A stretch of 64,000 nucleotides of DNA from the NCBI GenBank assembly GCA_004292955.1, contig RDXX01000033.1:17535-81534 (forward strand), written 5' to 3'. The notes beneath the pieces were generated by a model that saw only the letters and a program-made list of their open reading frames with translations, ran no database searches and had not been told where the DNA came from. This DNA is from Oscillatoriales cyanobacterium. GTDB taxonomy: Bacteria; Cyanobacteriota; Cyanobacteriia; Cyanobacteriales; Microcoleaceae. A program made the position numbers and the translations under genes. Positions 24,028-35,300 of this stretch are shown one piece after another; the stretch's first letter is position 1, and the number at the start of each line of letters is the position of its first letter.

Positions 24028-26952
24028 ATGTCATCATTAACCTTTCAAAACTTGCGCGGTCAAAATCTCCAAGGTCGTTCTTTCAAAGGTCAAGATCTGA
24101 CTAATACTGATTTCTCTTATGCAGATATCCGAGGTGCAGATTTTAGCGGAGCAACTCTCGATGGTGCTAACTTCAGTCACGCTCGCTGCGGATTAATAGT
24201 GCGATCGCAAATCAAAATATTCATAATTGTAGCACTGATATCAGCAATGTCAGGAACGGCTGCTGTAACTGCTATCAGTCAGACATTCAGATCTCTATTT
24301 GCCAAAAATATTGGGTACTCCAGTTTGATTGTAACAGCAATCATCTTATTACTGAATACTGTTCTTTTGGCTCTCACGATTCGCCAAGGAATACAAAAAG
24401 CTTTGGGGTCTTTAGCTATGGCGGCTGCAATCTTTGTACCTTGCATTGCTGTTTTAAGTGCGATCTCGAACGATAAACACCCGATACTGGCTTGGCTGAG
24501 AGGTTTTAGACCTGGGAGCTTAACTGGGGCGTTGGCTGGTGAACCGAATACCAACGATATTCCGTTTTTAATTGTAAGTTTGATCGGGGCTGTGGCTGCG
24601 ACTACGATCGCAGTTGTAACTTTGCCTTTAGCTGTGGCTTTGGCTGAGGTTGTATTGGGCAGAATAGTGGCAGTTTTAGCTGTATTTGAAGCTCTGGCAA
24701 TAAGTGCGATCGCCACCGGAATTATTATCAATAATTCAACCCGGTATTTAAAAGCATCTGTGTTAATTAATACTAGATTAGCTGACAACACGAACAATAA
24801 ATGTTATGATTTTTTAGACCAATGTGTCGCAAATTCTTCCAATCCACCTATAGTTATTGCGATTATCATTATAGCGGTAATTTTAGCTGTAGCTTTGGTC
24901 TCATTGGGAACTTATATTGGCAACAGAGTTTTAGCTGAAGATGATAAATATGCCGTAATTCACCAATTAGCTAATGCGATTGCAGCGGCAGGCAGTACCA
25001 GCTTTCGGGGTGCTAATTTAGCCAATATTAATTTTAGTTACGCTCTTCTCAAAAACACTGATTTTAGATCTGCTAATATTTATCGTGCAATGTGGCACAA
25101 AAGCTCAAGAATTGAGTGGGCAAGAGTCGGCGAGACAATATTAATTGATCCCGCAGTTAGAGATTTGCTAGTGACCGGCAACGGCTATAATAAATCATAT
25201 CAAGGCATGGATTTGAGAGGAGCAAACTTGATAGGTGTAGACCTCGGCTACGCCAAACTTCAAACAGCAGACCTCAGTCAAGCGACTTTAGAAGCTGCTA
25301 ATTTAGAGTATGCAATTTTTAGTCAAGTTCAGGCGATCGGCACTGATTTCAGTAATGCGAGAATGACTGGTGCTTGCGGTTTAGGAACCTGGAATATTGA
25401 CAGCACTACGAAACTAGAATGGGTAGATTGTCGGTGGGTTTACTTGCTAGAAGAACCGAAACCTGGCACTGACGATCGCGAACGCCGTCCCCACAGTGAA
25501 AAATCTCAATTTGAGATCGGAGAATTTACCAGTTTTTTTCAAGAGGTAGTCAATACAGTTGACTTAATTTTCCGTAACGGTGTTGATTGGAAAGCCTTCT
25601 ACCAATCTTTCCAAAAAGTTCAGGACGATCTCAAAGGTACAGAACTAAAAATTCAGAGTATTGAAAATAAAGGCAATGGCGTTGTTGTCATCAAGGTTAG
25701 CGTACCTCCTGATACAGACAAAGAGAAGATTGAGACTGATTTCAATGGTTTCTACCAAAAAATGCTAGAATTAGCAAGAGTAAAAAATCCAATAATTCAA
25801 GAGTTCCCAGAACAGCAAAGATACTTGCTATCAGTAGTAGAGAAGATAGTAAAACCACTTTCAGAACAGGTAGTTGTCTTAAACTTAGATCGTGGTGACT
25901 TGAACCAAGGCTTTGCCGTCAGCGCTGATATTTACTGTGACGGACACCGTTTGCCAATCCAAATAGAAGGCAATTTGCCACCACAAGCCAAAATTTTAAA
26001 ACGCTATCAACAGTGGGAAGAAATGTATAACATTAAAAACCAGAACAGCCGGATCAAAGGCAAAGAAGGTCAAGTCACTAACTTTTCTATAAAGAAGCTA
26101 ACAACGTTAGCTGAGGATGTGGAAGCGGAAGTAAATAATTGGCTGAATTCAGCACCGTTTAACCCGATCGAGCAAAAATTGCACGACAATTTAAACTTTG
26201 ATGATGAGGTGCGGGTGATTGTGCAAACTGAAGATGCCTTTCTGCGAAAACTTCCCTGGCATCGGTGGAAGTTTTTTGAAGTTGATTGCCAACAAGCAGA
26301 AGTCGCTTTAAGTCGCACAGTATCTAATAGGGTAAAGAAATTAGTCCTACCAAGAAGTAAAGTGAGAATCTTAGCAATTTTGGGTGACGATACAGGAATT
26401 AATATCGATGAAGACAAACAGGTGTTAGAGAATTTGTCAGACACAGAAATCATGTTTTTGCTCAAACCAACTCGCGAGGAATGTGAGGAATGTCTCAGAG
26501 ATAAAATAGGCTGGGACATTCTCTGTTTTTCCGGTCACAGTTACAGCGAAGTAGATGGCAGCACTGGGGCAATTTATATTAATAAAACAGATAAGTTAAC
26601 TGTCGAAGAACTCAGGATTTCCTTGAAAATAGCCATTGAACGTGGTTTGGAGATAGCAATTTTTAATTCTTGCGATGGCTTGGGATTGGGGAAACAGTTA
26701 GCTGACTTAGATATCCCTCAAATTATCGTGATGCGGGAACCTGTGCTAGATGCGATCGCCCAGGAGTTTTTGAGGCATTTTCTGAAAGCTTTTGCTGGTG
26801 GCGATTCTTTGTATGTTTCTGTGCGATCGGCGCGAGAAAAGTTGAAACAAAAATGGGATAAGCAATTTCCCGGTGCTAGTTGGTTGCCTGCTATTTGCCA
26901 GAATCAATCTGAGTATCCCAAGAAATGGGGAGATTTTCAAGGGAATTGTTAG
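24028..26952 (+). CDS. Pentapeptide-repeat, membrane, CHAT caspase-like protease
   Basis: The ATG at 24028 is preferred over TTG 24019, giving 974 residues. The order is pentapeptide repeats (~5-52), about six membrane helices (~62-310), a second pentapeptide block split by an insert (~325-455), an alpha/beta linker containing FYQKMLELARVKNP (~490-600), then a C-terminal CHAT domain (~710-960) starting with L-R-K-L-P-W-H-R-W-K-F-F-E. The catalytic pair is intact: His837 in CFSGHS and Cys882 in FNSCDG. CHAT domains are clan CD cysteine proteases like caspases and separases. Membrane placement with an intact dyad suggests a signal-activated protease; its substrate is unknown. Confidence 0.9.
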   Translation: MSSLTFQNLRGQNLQGRSFKGQDLTNTDFSYADIRGADFSGATLDGANFSHARCGLIVRSQIKIFIIVALISAMSGTAAVTAISQTFRSLFAKNIGYSSLIVTAIILLLNTVLLALTIRQGIQKALGSLAMAAAIFVPCIAVLSAISNDKHPILAWLRGFRPGSLTGALAGEPNTNDIPFLIVSLIGAVAATTIAVVTLPLAVALAEVVLGRIVAVLAVFEALAISAIATGIIINNSTRYLKASVLINTRLADNTNNKCYDFLDQCVANSSNPPIVIAIIIIAVILAVALVSLGTYIGNRVLAEDDKYAVIHQLANAIAAAGSTSFRGANLANINFSYALLKNTDFRSANIYRAMWHKSSRIEWARVGETILIDPAVRDLLVTGNGYNKSYQGMDLRGANLIGVDLGYAKLQTADLSQATLEAANLEYAIFSQVQAIGTDFSNARMTGACGLGTWNIDSTTKLEWVDCRWVYLLEEPKPGTDDRERRPHSEKSQFEIGEFTSFFQEVVNTVDLIFRNGVDWKAFYQSFQKVQDDLKGTELKIQSIENKGNGVVVIKVSVPPDTDKEKIETDFNGFYQKMLELARVKNPIIQEFPEQQRYLLSVVEKIVKPLSEQVVVLNLDRGDLNQGFAVSADIYCDGHRLPIQIEGNLPPQAKILKRYQQWEEMYNIKNQNSRIKGKEGQVTNFSIKKLTTLAEDVEAEVNNWLNSAPFNPIEQKLHDNLNFDDEVRVIVQTEDAFLRKLPWHRWKFFEVDCQQAEVALSRTVSNRVKKLVLPRSKVRILAILGDDTGINIDEDKQVLENLSDTEIMFLLKPTREECEECLRDKIGWDILCFSGHSYSEVDGSTGAIYINKTDKLTVEELRISLKIAIERGLEIAIFNSCDGLGLGKQLADLDIPQIIVMREPVLDAIAQEFLRHFLKAFAGGDSLYVSVRSAREKLKQKWDKQFPGASWLPAICQNQSEYPKKWGDFQGNC

Positions 26953-26994
26953 CGGTATATTGAGTAAATTTAGTTTTTGTTTGAGGTGTTAATT

Positions 26995-27717
26995 ATGTCG
27001 GCATTTGTCTGCAATTTTGTGCAACATATCCACACATCGCTTTTAAAACTCCGTTTTGCAGGCGAGGGCAAGTCACTTCTACAAAGGCAAAGAATATACT
27101 TAAATACCGGATTGTATATCAGTTACCAGAAGTGCGATTCCCTGCGGTACAAGCTATGCATGGGTGCAGGATGTACCAACGCTTCCCAGGGCTTCACTTT
27201 AATTGAGTTGCTGGTTGTCATTTTTATTATTGGGATTTTATCTGCGATCGCCCTCCCTACCTTCTTCAGGTTAATCGGTAAAGCTAAAGAAAGTGAAGCC
27301 ACACAATATATTAGCTATTTGAACAAACACCAAACGGCGCAATATTACGAAGCAACGGGATTTACCAACTCTTTCGGATCGCTTTCATTTTCCCAAGATC
27401 CAACAGCAACTTCTGCTGCTGCTATTTTGAAAGGTTTTGGCTTTTCTGTGCGAGAAAGCAAGAATTATTTGTATGGTATCAAAGTTGCGACTCACAATGG
27501 CTATCCAATTGCAGCTCAAGTAGCTGTGTCTAAAAATTTAGGTGTGCGATCTTATTTTGGAATTATCTACGCCCACGATAATAATATCTTAGTTCCGTGC
27601 GGCCCGGTTGCTGTTGATTTGAGTTTGGCTTCTCCGGTGCTTAAACAAGTACAGATGGTGACACAATTTCTAGCCACTCCTGAGATTTATTGTCCTTATC
27701 CTAGTTTCATAAAATAG
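26995..27717 (+). CDS. Type IV pilin-like protein
   Basis: A prepilin motif G-F-T-L-I-E-L-L-V-V begins at about 27190, with Glu at position 5 after the processing site and a hydrophobic helix, followed by a globular domain with a terminal Cys pair. From ATG 26995 the leader would be ~65 residues, far longer than normal. ATG 27160 gives a 10-residue leader (MGAGCTNASQ) and is the better biological start; the upstream part includes the GTGCGATTCCCTGCGG repeat. The mature protein would be about 175 residues and assembled at the inner membrane, either as a minor pilin or PilA-type major pilin. It is unrelated in function to the upstream CHAT gene. Confidence 0.8.
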   Translation: MSAFVCNFVQHIHTSLLKLRFAGEGKSLLQRQRIYLNTGLYISYQKCDSLRYKLCMGAGCTNASQGFTLIELLVVIFIIGILSAIALPTFFRLIGKAKESEATQYISYLNKHQTAQYYEATGFTNSFGSLSFSQDPTATSAAAILKGFGFSVRESKNYLYGIKVATHNGYPIAAQVAVSKNLGVRSYFGIIYAHDNNILVPCGPVAVDLSLASPVLKQVQMVTQFLATPEIYCPYPSFIK

Positions 27718-27719
27718 TG

Positions 27720-27744
27720 CTACATTTAGTAAATGTAGTTTTTG
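27720..27744 (+). terminator. Rho-independent terminator of the pilin gene
   Basis: CTACATTT and AAATGTAG form a stem with a 3-base loop, followed by TTTTTG, three bases after the stop codon region. Confidence 0.75.
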
Positions 27745-27849
27745 TTAGCTAGTACCCAAATATAACTGGAGTTGAGACTAAGTCGTAGGTTGCGTCAGTC
27801 GGGGTTTTTTCGATTATCATCAAGTAGATGCAATAGATCTCTTGCAAAA

Positions 27850-27950
27850 ATACAAAGCACCCCACCCCAACCCTCCCCTTGGTAAGGGGAGGGGGTAAGA
27901 TTATTCTTGTTTCCCCCTCCGGGAGGGGGGACTTGCGGGGGGTAAATTTG
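27850..27950. repeat. C-rich/G-rich hairpin pair
   Basis: CCCTCCCCTT pairs with AAGGGGAGGG (27869-27893) and CCCCCTCC with GGAGGGGGG (27913-27930). These belong to the CCCCCTAA/TTAGGGGG type of intergenic repeat seen at 41708-41795 and 46893-46977. No gene lies between 27745 and 27999. Confidence 0.7.
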
Positions 27951-27999
27951 ACGAGAGCAAGAGTTCTAATCTGAGGCACCCTACTTTAATCAATCAAAC

Positions 28000-28878
28000 A
28001 TGAAAAATCTCGAACAATTAAGCGAAATTGCCCAGGCCGCCGCTTGGGGTGCCGCAGATATTTTACAATCCTATTATCGCCCTGATGCTAATACTCCCAA
28101 CCTGGACATTCAAGAACAAAAAGACGGCCCAGTTACCGCCGCTGATGTCGCTGTCAATTCTTACATTCTCGATGAATTGCAGTCGGTTTTAGGGAATGCA
28201 GAATTTGGCTACCTGAGCGAAGAAACTTACAAATCTTATTTAGAAAGTTGTGGCAAAGTTCCTTTACCTCAATCTTGGGTTTGGATTATTGACCCTTTGG
28301 ATGGAACGCGCGATTTTATTGACAAGACTGGTGAATTTGCGGTTCATATTGCTTTAGCTTTCGAGGGAAAACCGATGTTAGCGGTTGTGGCTTGGCCGTC
28401 CAAGCAAAAGATTTATTATGCCATCCGCGATGCTGGTGCTTTTGGGGAAAGTCGCGGGGGTTGTGCGGTGAAATTGCAGGTTTCTGCGCGAAATATAGTG
28501 GCAGATTTATCTATAGTAACCAGTCGCAGTCACAGGGACGATCGGCTAAATCGACTATTGCACAAATTTCCCTGCCAAAATCAACTGGCTGTGGGTAGCA
28601 TCGGCTGCAAGATTGCGACGATTGTCGAACAAAAAGCTGATGTTTATATTGCTCTTTCGGGGAAGTCGGCGCCGAAGGATTGGGATTTGGCGGCGCCGGA
28701 ATTGATTTTGACGGAGGCGGGCGGGCGATTTACTCGTTTTGATGGTTCTGCTTTGCAATATAACCGGGGAGATGTCAGTCAGTGGGGGGGGTTGTTGGCG
28801 AGTAACGGTTGCTGTCACGATGCTTTGTGCAGGGATGCTGAGGGGATTTTGGCTGAGATTGATTCGGGTTTGCGGTAA
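28000..28878 (+). CDS. cysQ: 3'(2'),5'-bisphosphate nucleotidase / inositol phosphatase family
   Basis: This 292-residue protein has the Mg-binding signatures of the inositol monophosphatase superfamily: D-G-P-V-T-A-A-D near residue 45, Y-L-S-E-E near residue 75, W-I-I-D-P-L-D-G-T-R-D-F near residue 100, and K-D-W-D-L-A-A-P-E near residue 228. The D-x-D-P-L-D-G-T-R form with these spacings fits CysQ, which recycles PAP from sulfate assimilation; a role as fructose-1,6- or inositol phosphatase cannot be excluded. The ATG at 28000 gives a standard N-terminus. No operon partner is adjacent. Confidence 0.85.
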   Translation: MKNLEQLSEIAQAAAWGAADILQSYYRPDANTPNLDIQEQKDGPVTAADVAVNSYILDELQSVLGNAEFGYLSEETYKSYLESCGKVPLPQSWVWIIDPLDGTRDFIDKTGEFAVHIALAFEGKPMLAVVAWPSKQKIYYAIRDAGAFGESRGGCAVKLQVSARNIVADLSIVTSRSHRDDRLNRLLHKFPCQNQLAVGSIGCKIATIVEQKADVYIALSGKSAPKDWDLAAPELILTEAGGRFTRFDGSALQYNRGDVSQWGGLLASNGCCHDALCRDAEGILAEIDSGLR

Positions 28879-29313
28879 TCAGGTTGGTTTGTAGTGAGGA
28901 ATGGGAGTCCTCTGATTTTATGCGGACTGAAGTCCTCACTACGAACCTGTTTTTTCATTGCACCTCACCTTACTTAGCCTAATTTATGTATCAATTACCA
29001 CGTTTAAATCCTCTGTACAATGGCACTTACATTTGAAAAATATTTGTGGTAAGCGCAACTCGCATTCATCGCAGTAATTGTACTTAAGTATTTTCTCGCT
29101 CTTTATCGGTAGTTTAATTAACCAGATCTTTTTAAAGAAAACTTTATATAGCTCGGATAAAAAAACTGTTATGGTAGCTACAACAGATGAGAAATAACCG
29201 AATTTTTACGCAGAAATCCCGTGTCTGTGTAAATCAAAATTGATAGACAGTTTCGCACGCAAGTTACGAAACAGGGGAATTGTTGTCTTTTTTTAACCCC
29301 AAATAGGTGTATT
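28879..29313. repeat. Gap with a GTAGTGAGGA/TCCTCACTAC hairpin, otherwise empty
   Basis: TTGTAGTGAGGAATGGGAGT and ACTGAAGTCCTCACTACGAA converge at 28889-28945, a member of the GACTGAAGTCC family. The rest, to 29313, is AT-rich and probably holds the promoter of the giant gene. I see no coding region or RNA gene. Confidence 0.65.
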
Positions 29314-32300
29314 ATGTCAAATTTAAATTTTCCAGTTTCTGTAAGGGCGATCGCCTTTATCGACACAAGAGTACAAGATTATCAAAGTTTGGTGGCTGGG
29401 GTAACACCGGGTACGGAAGTTGTGGTGTTAGATGGGAACGAGGATGCGATCGCACAAATTACTCAAATCTTAGCCCTTCGTACCAATATTGACAGCATTC
29501 ACATCGTTTCTCACGGTGCTCCGGGTAGCCTGCAAGTGGGCGATGGTAGCTTGAATGCAGATAATTTGGAAGCTTATTCGGAACAATTGCAGCAGTGGCG
29601 GAGTGCTTTTACAGACAGTGCGGATATTCTGATTTACGGTTGCAATGTGGCATCTGGGCCTCGCGTTTGTCCGAAAGTCCGCCGGGGATTTAAATCCCCG
29701 TCTCATAGCGAAAGTCGGTTGAAACCGACTGGGAATAATTCATTTATTCAGTCATCTTTAGATGACTTGCGCTATGAGACGGGGAATTCATTCCCCGGCG
29801 GTACCGGGGAACAAGCGAGAGATTTAGATGTAGATTTAGAAATAGATGGTTTCGCATTCATCCAGCGCATCGCCCAACTCACAAATACCAATGTTGCAGC
29901 TTCCAAAAACCTCACGGGAAGCGCGGCAAAAGGCGGCGACTGGGAACTCGAAGCAACAACCGGAGAAATTAACACACCGCTGGTATTTCGGGAAGATGCG
30001 ATCGCAAATTACAGTCATATCCTATCCAGTTTTGGTAATGCGACTAATTTTCCAATGACATCAGATCCGTTTGTTCCTTCAGTAGATTATAACGGTGACG
30101 GTATCTTCGACTTAGTAGTAGGTGGCGGAGTTTTCTTAGCCAATGGAAATGGCAGTTTTAAACAGCCCATCAGCTTTAGCGGAGGCCCGTCAAGACTTGG
30201 CAACTTTAATGCCGACACAATATTAGACTTAGCAACAGCAAATCCAGTCTTTTCTGGCACTGTCTCAATTAGGCAGGGAAACGGCACTGGTGGCTTTGGT
30301 GCGCCCATAAACTCAAATGTAGGGAACACTCCCCTATCTATTGCTATTGGTAACTTTAATGCCGACACCTTCCCCGATTTGGCTGTGGTAAATGGTAACC
30401 CTCAAGGTGGTGGAAGCGTCTCAATTTTGTTAGGGAATGGCACTGGTGGCTTTGCCCCTGCCACCAGCTTCGGTGTCGGAGGAATTCCCGCTTCAGTTGC
30501 TGTGGGAAACTTTAACGCCGATAACTTTCTTGACTTAGCAGTCGGGAACAGTCTTTCTAATAATGTCTCAATTCTCTTAGGAAATGGCACTGGCGGTTTT
30601 AGTAGCGCCACTAACTTTAGTACGGGGCAATTTCCCAATTCCATTATTGTGGCCGACTTTAACGTAGATGGCAACCTCGATATAGCAACAGCCAACAACG
30701 GTTCTAACAACGTCTCAATTCTCTTAGGGAATGGCACTGGAGGTTTTAGTACCACCACTAATTTCACAGCCGGAACAAAGTCCAATTCCGTCACAGCGGC
30801 AGATTTAAACGGCGACGGCAAACTCGATTTAGCCGTATCGAACTCTGGCGCTACCAACCTATCAATTTTACTGGGAAATGGCACTGGAGGATTTAGTTCG
30901 CCGATCGACTTTGCATTGATAGGGCAAAACCCTGGGAGGGTAACAGTAAACGATTTTAACAACGATTCCCTACCCGACTTGGCAGTAATGGTAACAAACG
31001 GAGGTTCTAACAATGTTTCAATCCTGCTAAATACACCAAACACAGTTAATTTCGGTGCGGCAACCTACAGCGGTACAGAAGGAACAACAGACACAGTAGT
31101 AAATATTCCCGTTACCCTCAGTGGCGGCACTCCCTTGAGTGATGTAGTTGTACCAATTGCAATTAACCCCAGCAGCACAGCCACCCAAAATTCTGACTAC
31201 ACTATTGCCCCTACCTCGATTACATTCCCCGCAGGTGCAACAGGTGCGGCACTCACCAAGAATATTGCACTTACGATCAAACCCGACAACATCGCAGAAA
31301 ACGCCGAAACCGCAATTCTCAACTTTGGCACAATTACCGGAGGCGTTGCGGGTACAACCAAACAAACCACACTAACTATTGCAGCTAACGGTACTGTTTC
31401 CTATGCGGTTGCTGCGGGTATTGCGAGCATTCCCGAAGGCGATAGCGGCACAAAACCTCTGACTTTCACTGTGACTCGCAGCGGTAGCACTGGCGGGGCA
31501 AGTAGCGTCAATTATACGATCGCCGGAACTGCTACCAACGTCAGCGACTACAACAATATCGGTGGCACTTCTGCTCCAACGGGTATCGCAGGCACGATTA
31601 ATTTTACAGCCGGTGAAACATCAAAAACGATTACTCTCGATGTGTTAGGCGACACCATCGTTGAACCCGACGAAACAATTATCGTCACCCTATCAAATCC
31701 CGCCGGCGCGGGCGTAACACCAACAATTACGACTGCTACCGCCACCACAACGATCGCCAATGATGACAAAGTTGGCGTTACTGTTAATCCAATTACCGGA
31801 TTAACTACGACTGAACTCGGCGGTAAAGCTACTTTCACAGTCAAACTCAATTCTCAACCGAGTGCTAACGTTACTTTCGGCTTAAGCAGTTCCAATGTTG
31901 CCGAAGGAACTGTTTCGACTAATAGCTTAACTTTCACTCCCGCCAACTACAATCAACCGCAAACAGTAACGGTGACTGGCGTTGACGATTTGGTAGCTGA
32001 TGGAAATGTAGTTTACAAAATTATCACGGCGGCGGCTGTCAGCACCGATCTTAATTACAACAATCTCAAGCCTGATGATGTCACCGTCACCAACAGTGAC
32101 AATGAAACTCCGGGAATTACGGTGAATCCGACGGCGGGATTAACTACGGGCGAAGATGGCAGCAAGGCTAACTTTTCGGTGGTGCTGAATACTAAACCAA
32201 CGGCTAATGTAATTATTGGTTTGAACAGTTCTAATGTGGCAGAGGGAAGTGTTTCGACTAATAGTTTAACTTTCACTCCGGCTAACTGGGATACAGCGCA

Positions 32301-35300
32301 ACCGGTGACAGTAACTGGGGTAGACGATAGTATTGTTGACGGCGATATTGACTACAAAGTTATCACGGCGGCTACTGTTAGTACAGATCCGAATTACAGC
32401 AACAAAGATGTATCGGATGTTGGTATTACCAATAAGGACAATGATACGGCTGGTGTTTCTATTAGTGTTGCCGAAACAACTGCTACAGAAGGCGGGGCTA
32501 ATGGCAGTTACACTGCGGTGCTGAAATCGCAGCCGATCGCCCCTGTCACTCTCACTCTCACCACAGGTAGTCAGATTGAGCCGATCGCGCCTATCACTTT
32601 CACATCCGTTAATTGGAATGTATCTCAACCAGTTACGGTGAAAGCTGTTGATGATGCGATCGTGGAAGGGGCGCACAGCGGGAATATCACTCACAGTGTG
32701 ACTAGCGGTGATGTTAAGTATAACGGGATTGTGGTTGGTGGGGTGGTTGTGGCGATTACGGATAACGACATTGCACCAAAGCCACCAGTAGTCGTCGATC
32801 CGATAGTCGTCGTCGAGCCAAAGCCACCAGTAGTCGTCGATCCAGTAGTCGTCGTCGAGCCAAAGCCACCAGTAGTCGTCGATCCAGTAGTCGTCGTCGA
32901 GCCAAAGCCACCAGTAGTCGTCGATCCAGTAGTCGTGGTCGATCCAGTAGTCGTCAATCCGCCAGTCACTACAGGAACAGGTGGCACAAACAGACCGATC
33001 GTCATACCGAGATCTAATGAAACTATCTTGGGATTACCGATAACTGGCGATCGACCTTTGGGTATTCCCACGGTAAGTTTTTCCCAAGCTACTTACAAAG
33101 TCAATGAAAGTTTCACAGGAATTGTTCAGGCACAAATTACTCTCACTCGCACTGGAACTCTAGGGGATCTAAACAGCAGTTCCACGGTGTTCTTAGAACC
33201 TCCTACAGGTTCAGCGACTTTCAGAACAGATTGGAACTTTTCCCCCATCCCCAATGCCCCTCCTTTTCTCATCTTTAACCCAGGCGAAAATAGCAAAACT
33301 TTCACAATTGACATCTTACCGGATGGTATAGCTGAGGGAACAGAAGAAATCGCGTTTCGGATCGCTAATAATGCTTTTAATGCCAGTATTGGTACTCAAA
33401 GCTCTGCCACAGTGCAAATTTCGGATGCTGCAATTTTCACCGACACGAACGTTCCGATATCTCCTAAGCGCTTGAATTCAGCTATCTGGGGAGACTACAA
33501 CAATGACGGCAAACTGGATATCCTCGGAAACAACCAAATCTACAAAAACACCGAACTCCTCGATAACAACAATCAAAGGTCTAGCGAATATGGCTTTAGC
33601 GAAAGTAATCGAATAGACTTGTCAGGTGATTTCTCAGCATGGGGAGATTACAACAATGATGGGCGCCTGGATTTCTCGGTCGGCCAGAATCGTGGCAGCA
33701 ACAATGAAAGCAGAGACATCTACAGCAACAACTTTGCCAAGAGAGCAACGCTACCTGATGTTTACGGGTTCCGTTCCTACGTGACTTCGGCAGATTATAA
33801 CAATGATGGTCGTCTGGATATCTTGCAAACAGCCAACGATAGTTGGCGGGATGATAATAACAAGCTCTATCGCAACTCCGGCTCTGTCAACGGTCAAGAC
33901 AACTTTAGCTTTGAGCAACAGAGCACGACTGGACTACCATCCAGTAGAGGTTTCGCTGCTTGGGGCGACTATGACAACGACGGTAAACTTGATGTTCTGC
34001 TCAATGTGCCGGATTCCAGCGGCAGAACAACTGCCAAACTCTACCGCAACTCGGGCAATTCCAATTCCGTTTTTAATGGTTTTTTTAATGGTTTTACAGA
34101 CACTGGCGTAATATTTCCTGGTTTTAGTAACGTTGATCAAATCGCTTGGGGAGACTACGACAATGATGGCAAACTGGATATCCTAGTCAGTGGTTCCGAT
34201 AGTTCATTCCAGCAATCGCAGTCCATCACCAAAGTCTTCCGCAACGCAACCAGTACCAGGGAGCCAAACAGATTTGATGACATAGGTGTAAAAATACCTG
34301 GTCGGGTTAATTCTCTATCTCAAAATCCTTGGGGAGACTACGACAATGACGGCAAACTGGATATCCTAGTCAATGTCAGTGTTTTGACTCAGCTAGATGC
34401 GGGAAGTTCACAAAAAGTAGTCACCAAAGTCTATCGCAACAACACAGGCAGACCTTTTAACCCAAATGACCCAAATGGCTTTATTGACCCAAATAGCTTT
34501 ACTGGTCAAAATAGCTTTATCGACAGTGGCGTAGAAATCGGCAGTGTCGTATCGCCTCCTGGTGGTCAAGCTTATTCCAATGCAGCTTGGGGAGACTACG
34601 ACAAGGATGGAAAATTGGATATCCTGGTCGCTAGTAATTCAATAAAGGAACTCAACAACCCAGCAGGAGATGTCTTCTCTACCAAAATCTTCCGCAACAA
34701 CACTCCTAAAGCGAACACTCCTCCCACCGCACCCACAGGGCTGACGGCTGCAGCTTCGGGCCCAGAAGTTACCTTCAACTGGAATAAAGCGAGTGATGCT
34801 CAAACTCCTCCTAATGGTTTAAGCTACAACCTTCGAGTTGGCACTAAGCAAGGGGGCGCAGAGATTCTTTCCCCGATGTCTTTGAACGATGGAACTCGGC
34901 AACTCGTGGGGTTGGGGAATGTCAATCAAAACACCCGATGGCAACTCAAAAACTTGCCCCGAGGGAAATATTTCTGGAGCGTGCAAGCAATTGACACAGC
35001 TTGGGCCGGTTCGCCTTTTGCCAAAGAAGGCAGTTTTACGATCGACAACCGCCCGCCAGAAGAGAAGATTCGTTTAAGTGGCAGGTACACTGAGCTTAAC
35101 CAACCCATCAAAGATGTATACATTGACCCTGATACCAATCTCTATGGCGACCAGATTTCCTACCAGTTAACTCTACCTGATGGCAGTCCTTTATCTAATA
35201 GTGATCCAAACACTAATTGGCTAGGAATTGAATCCAGACCCTGGGAAAACACCATCATATTTACCGGCACCCCTCCAAGTGATGGGAAACCCTTCGAGGT

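Noticed and set aside
30402..31043. 213-codon minus-strand frame within the giant gene
   Set aside because: It mirrors FG-GAP repeats in the opposite strand with no homology of its own.
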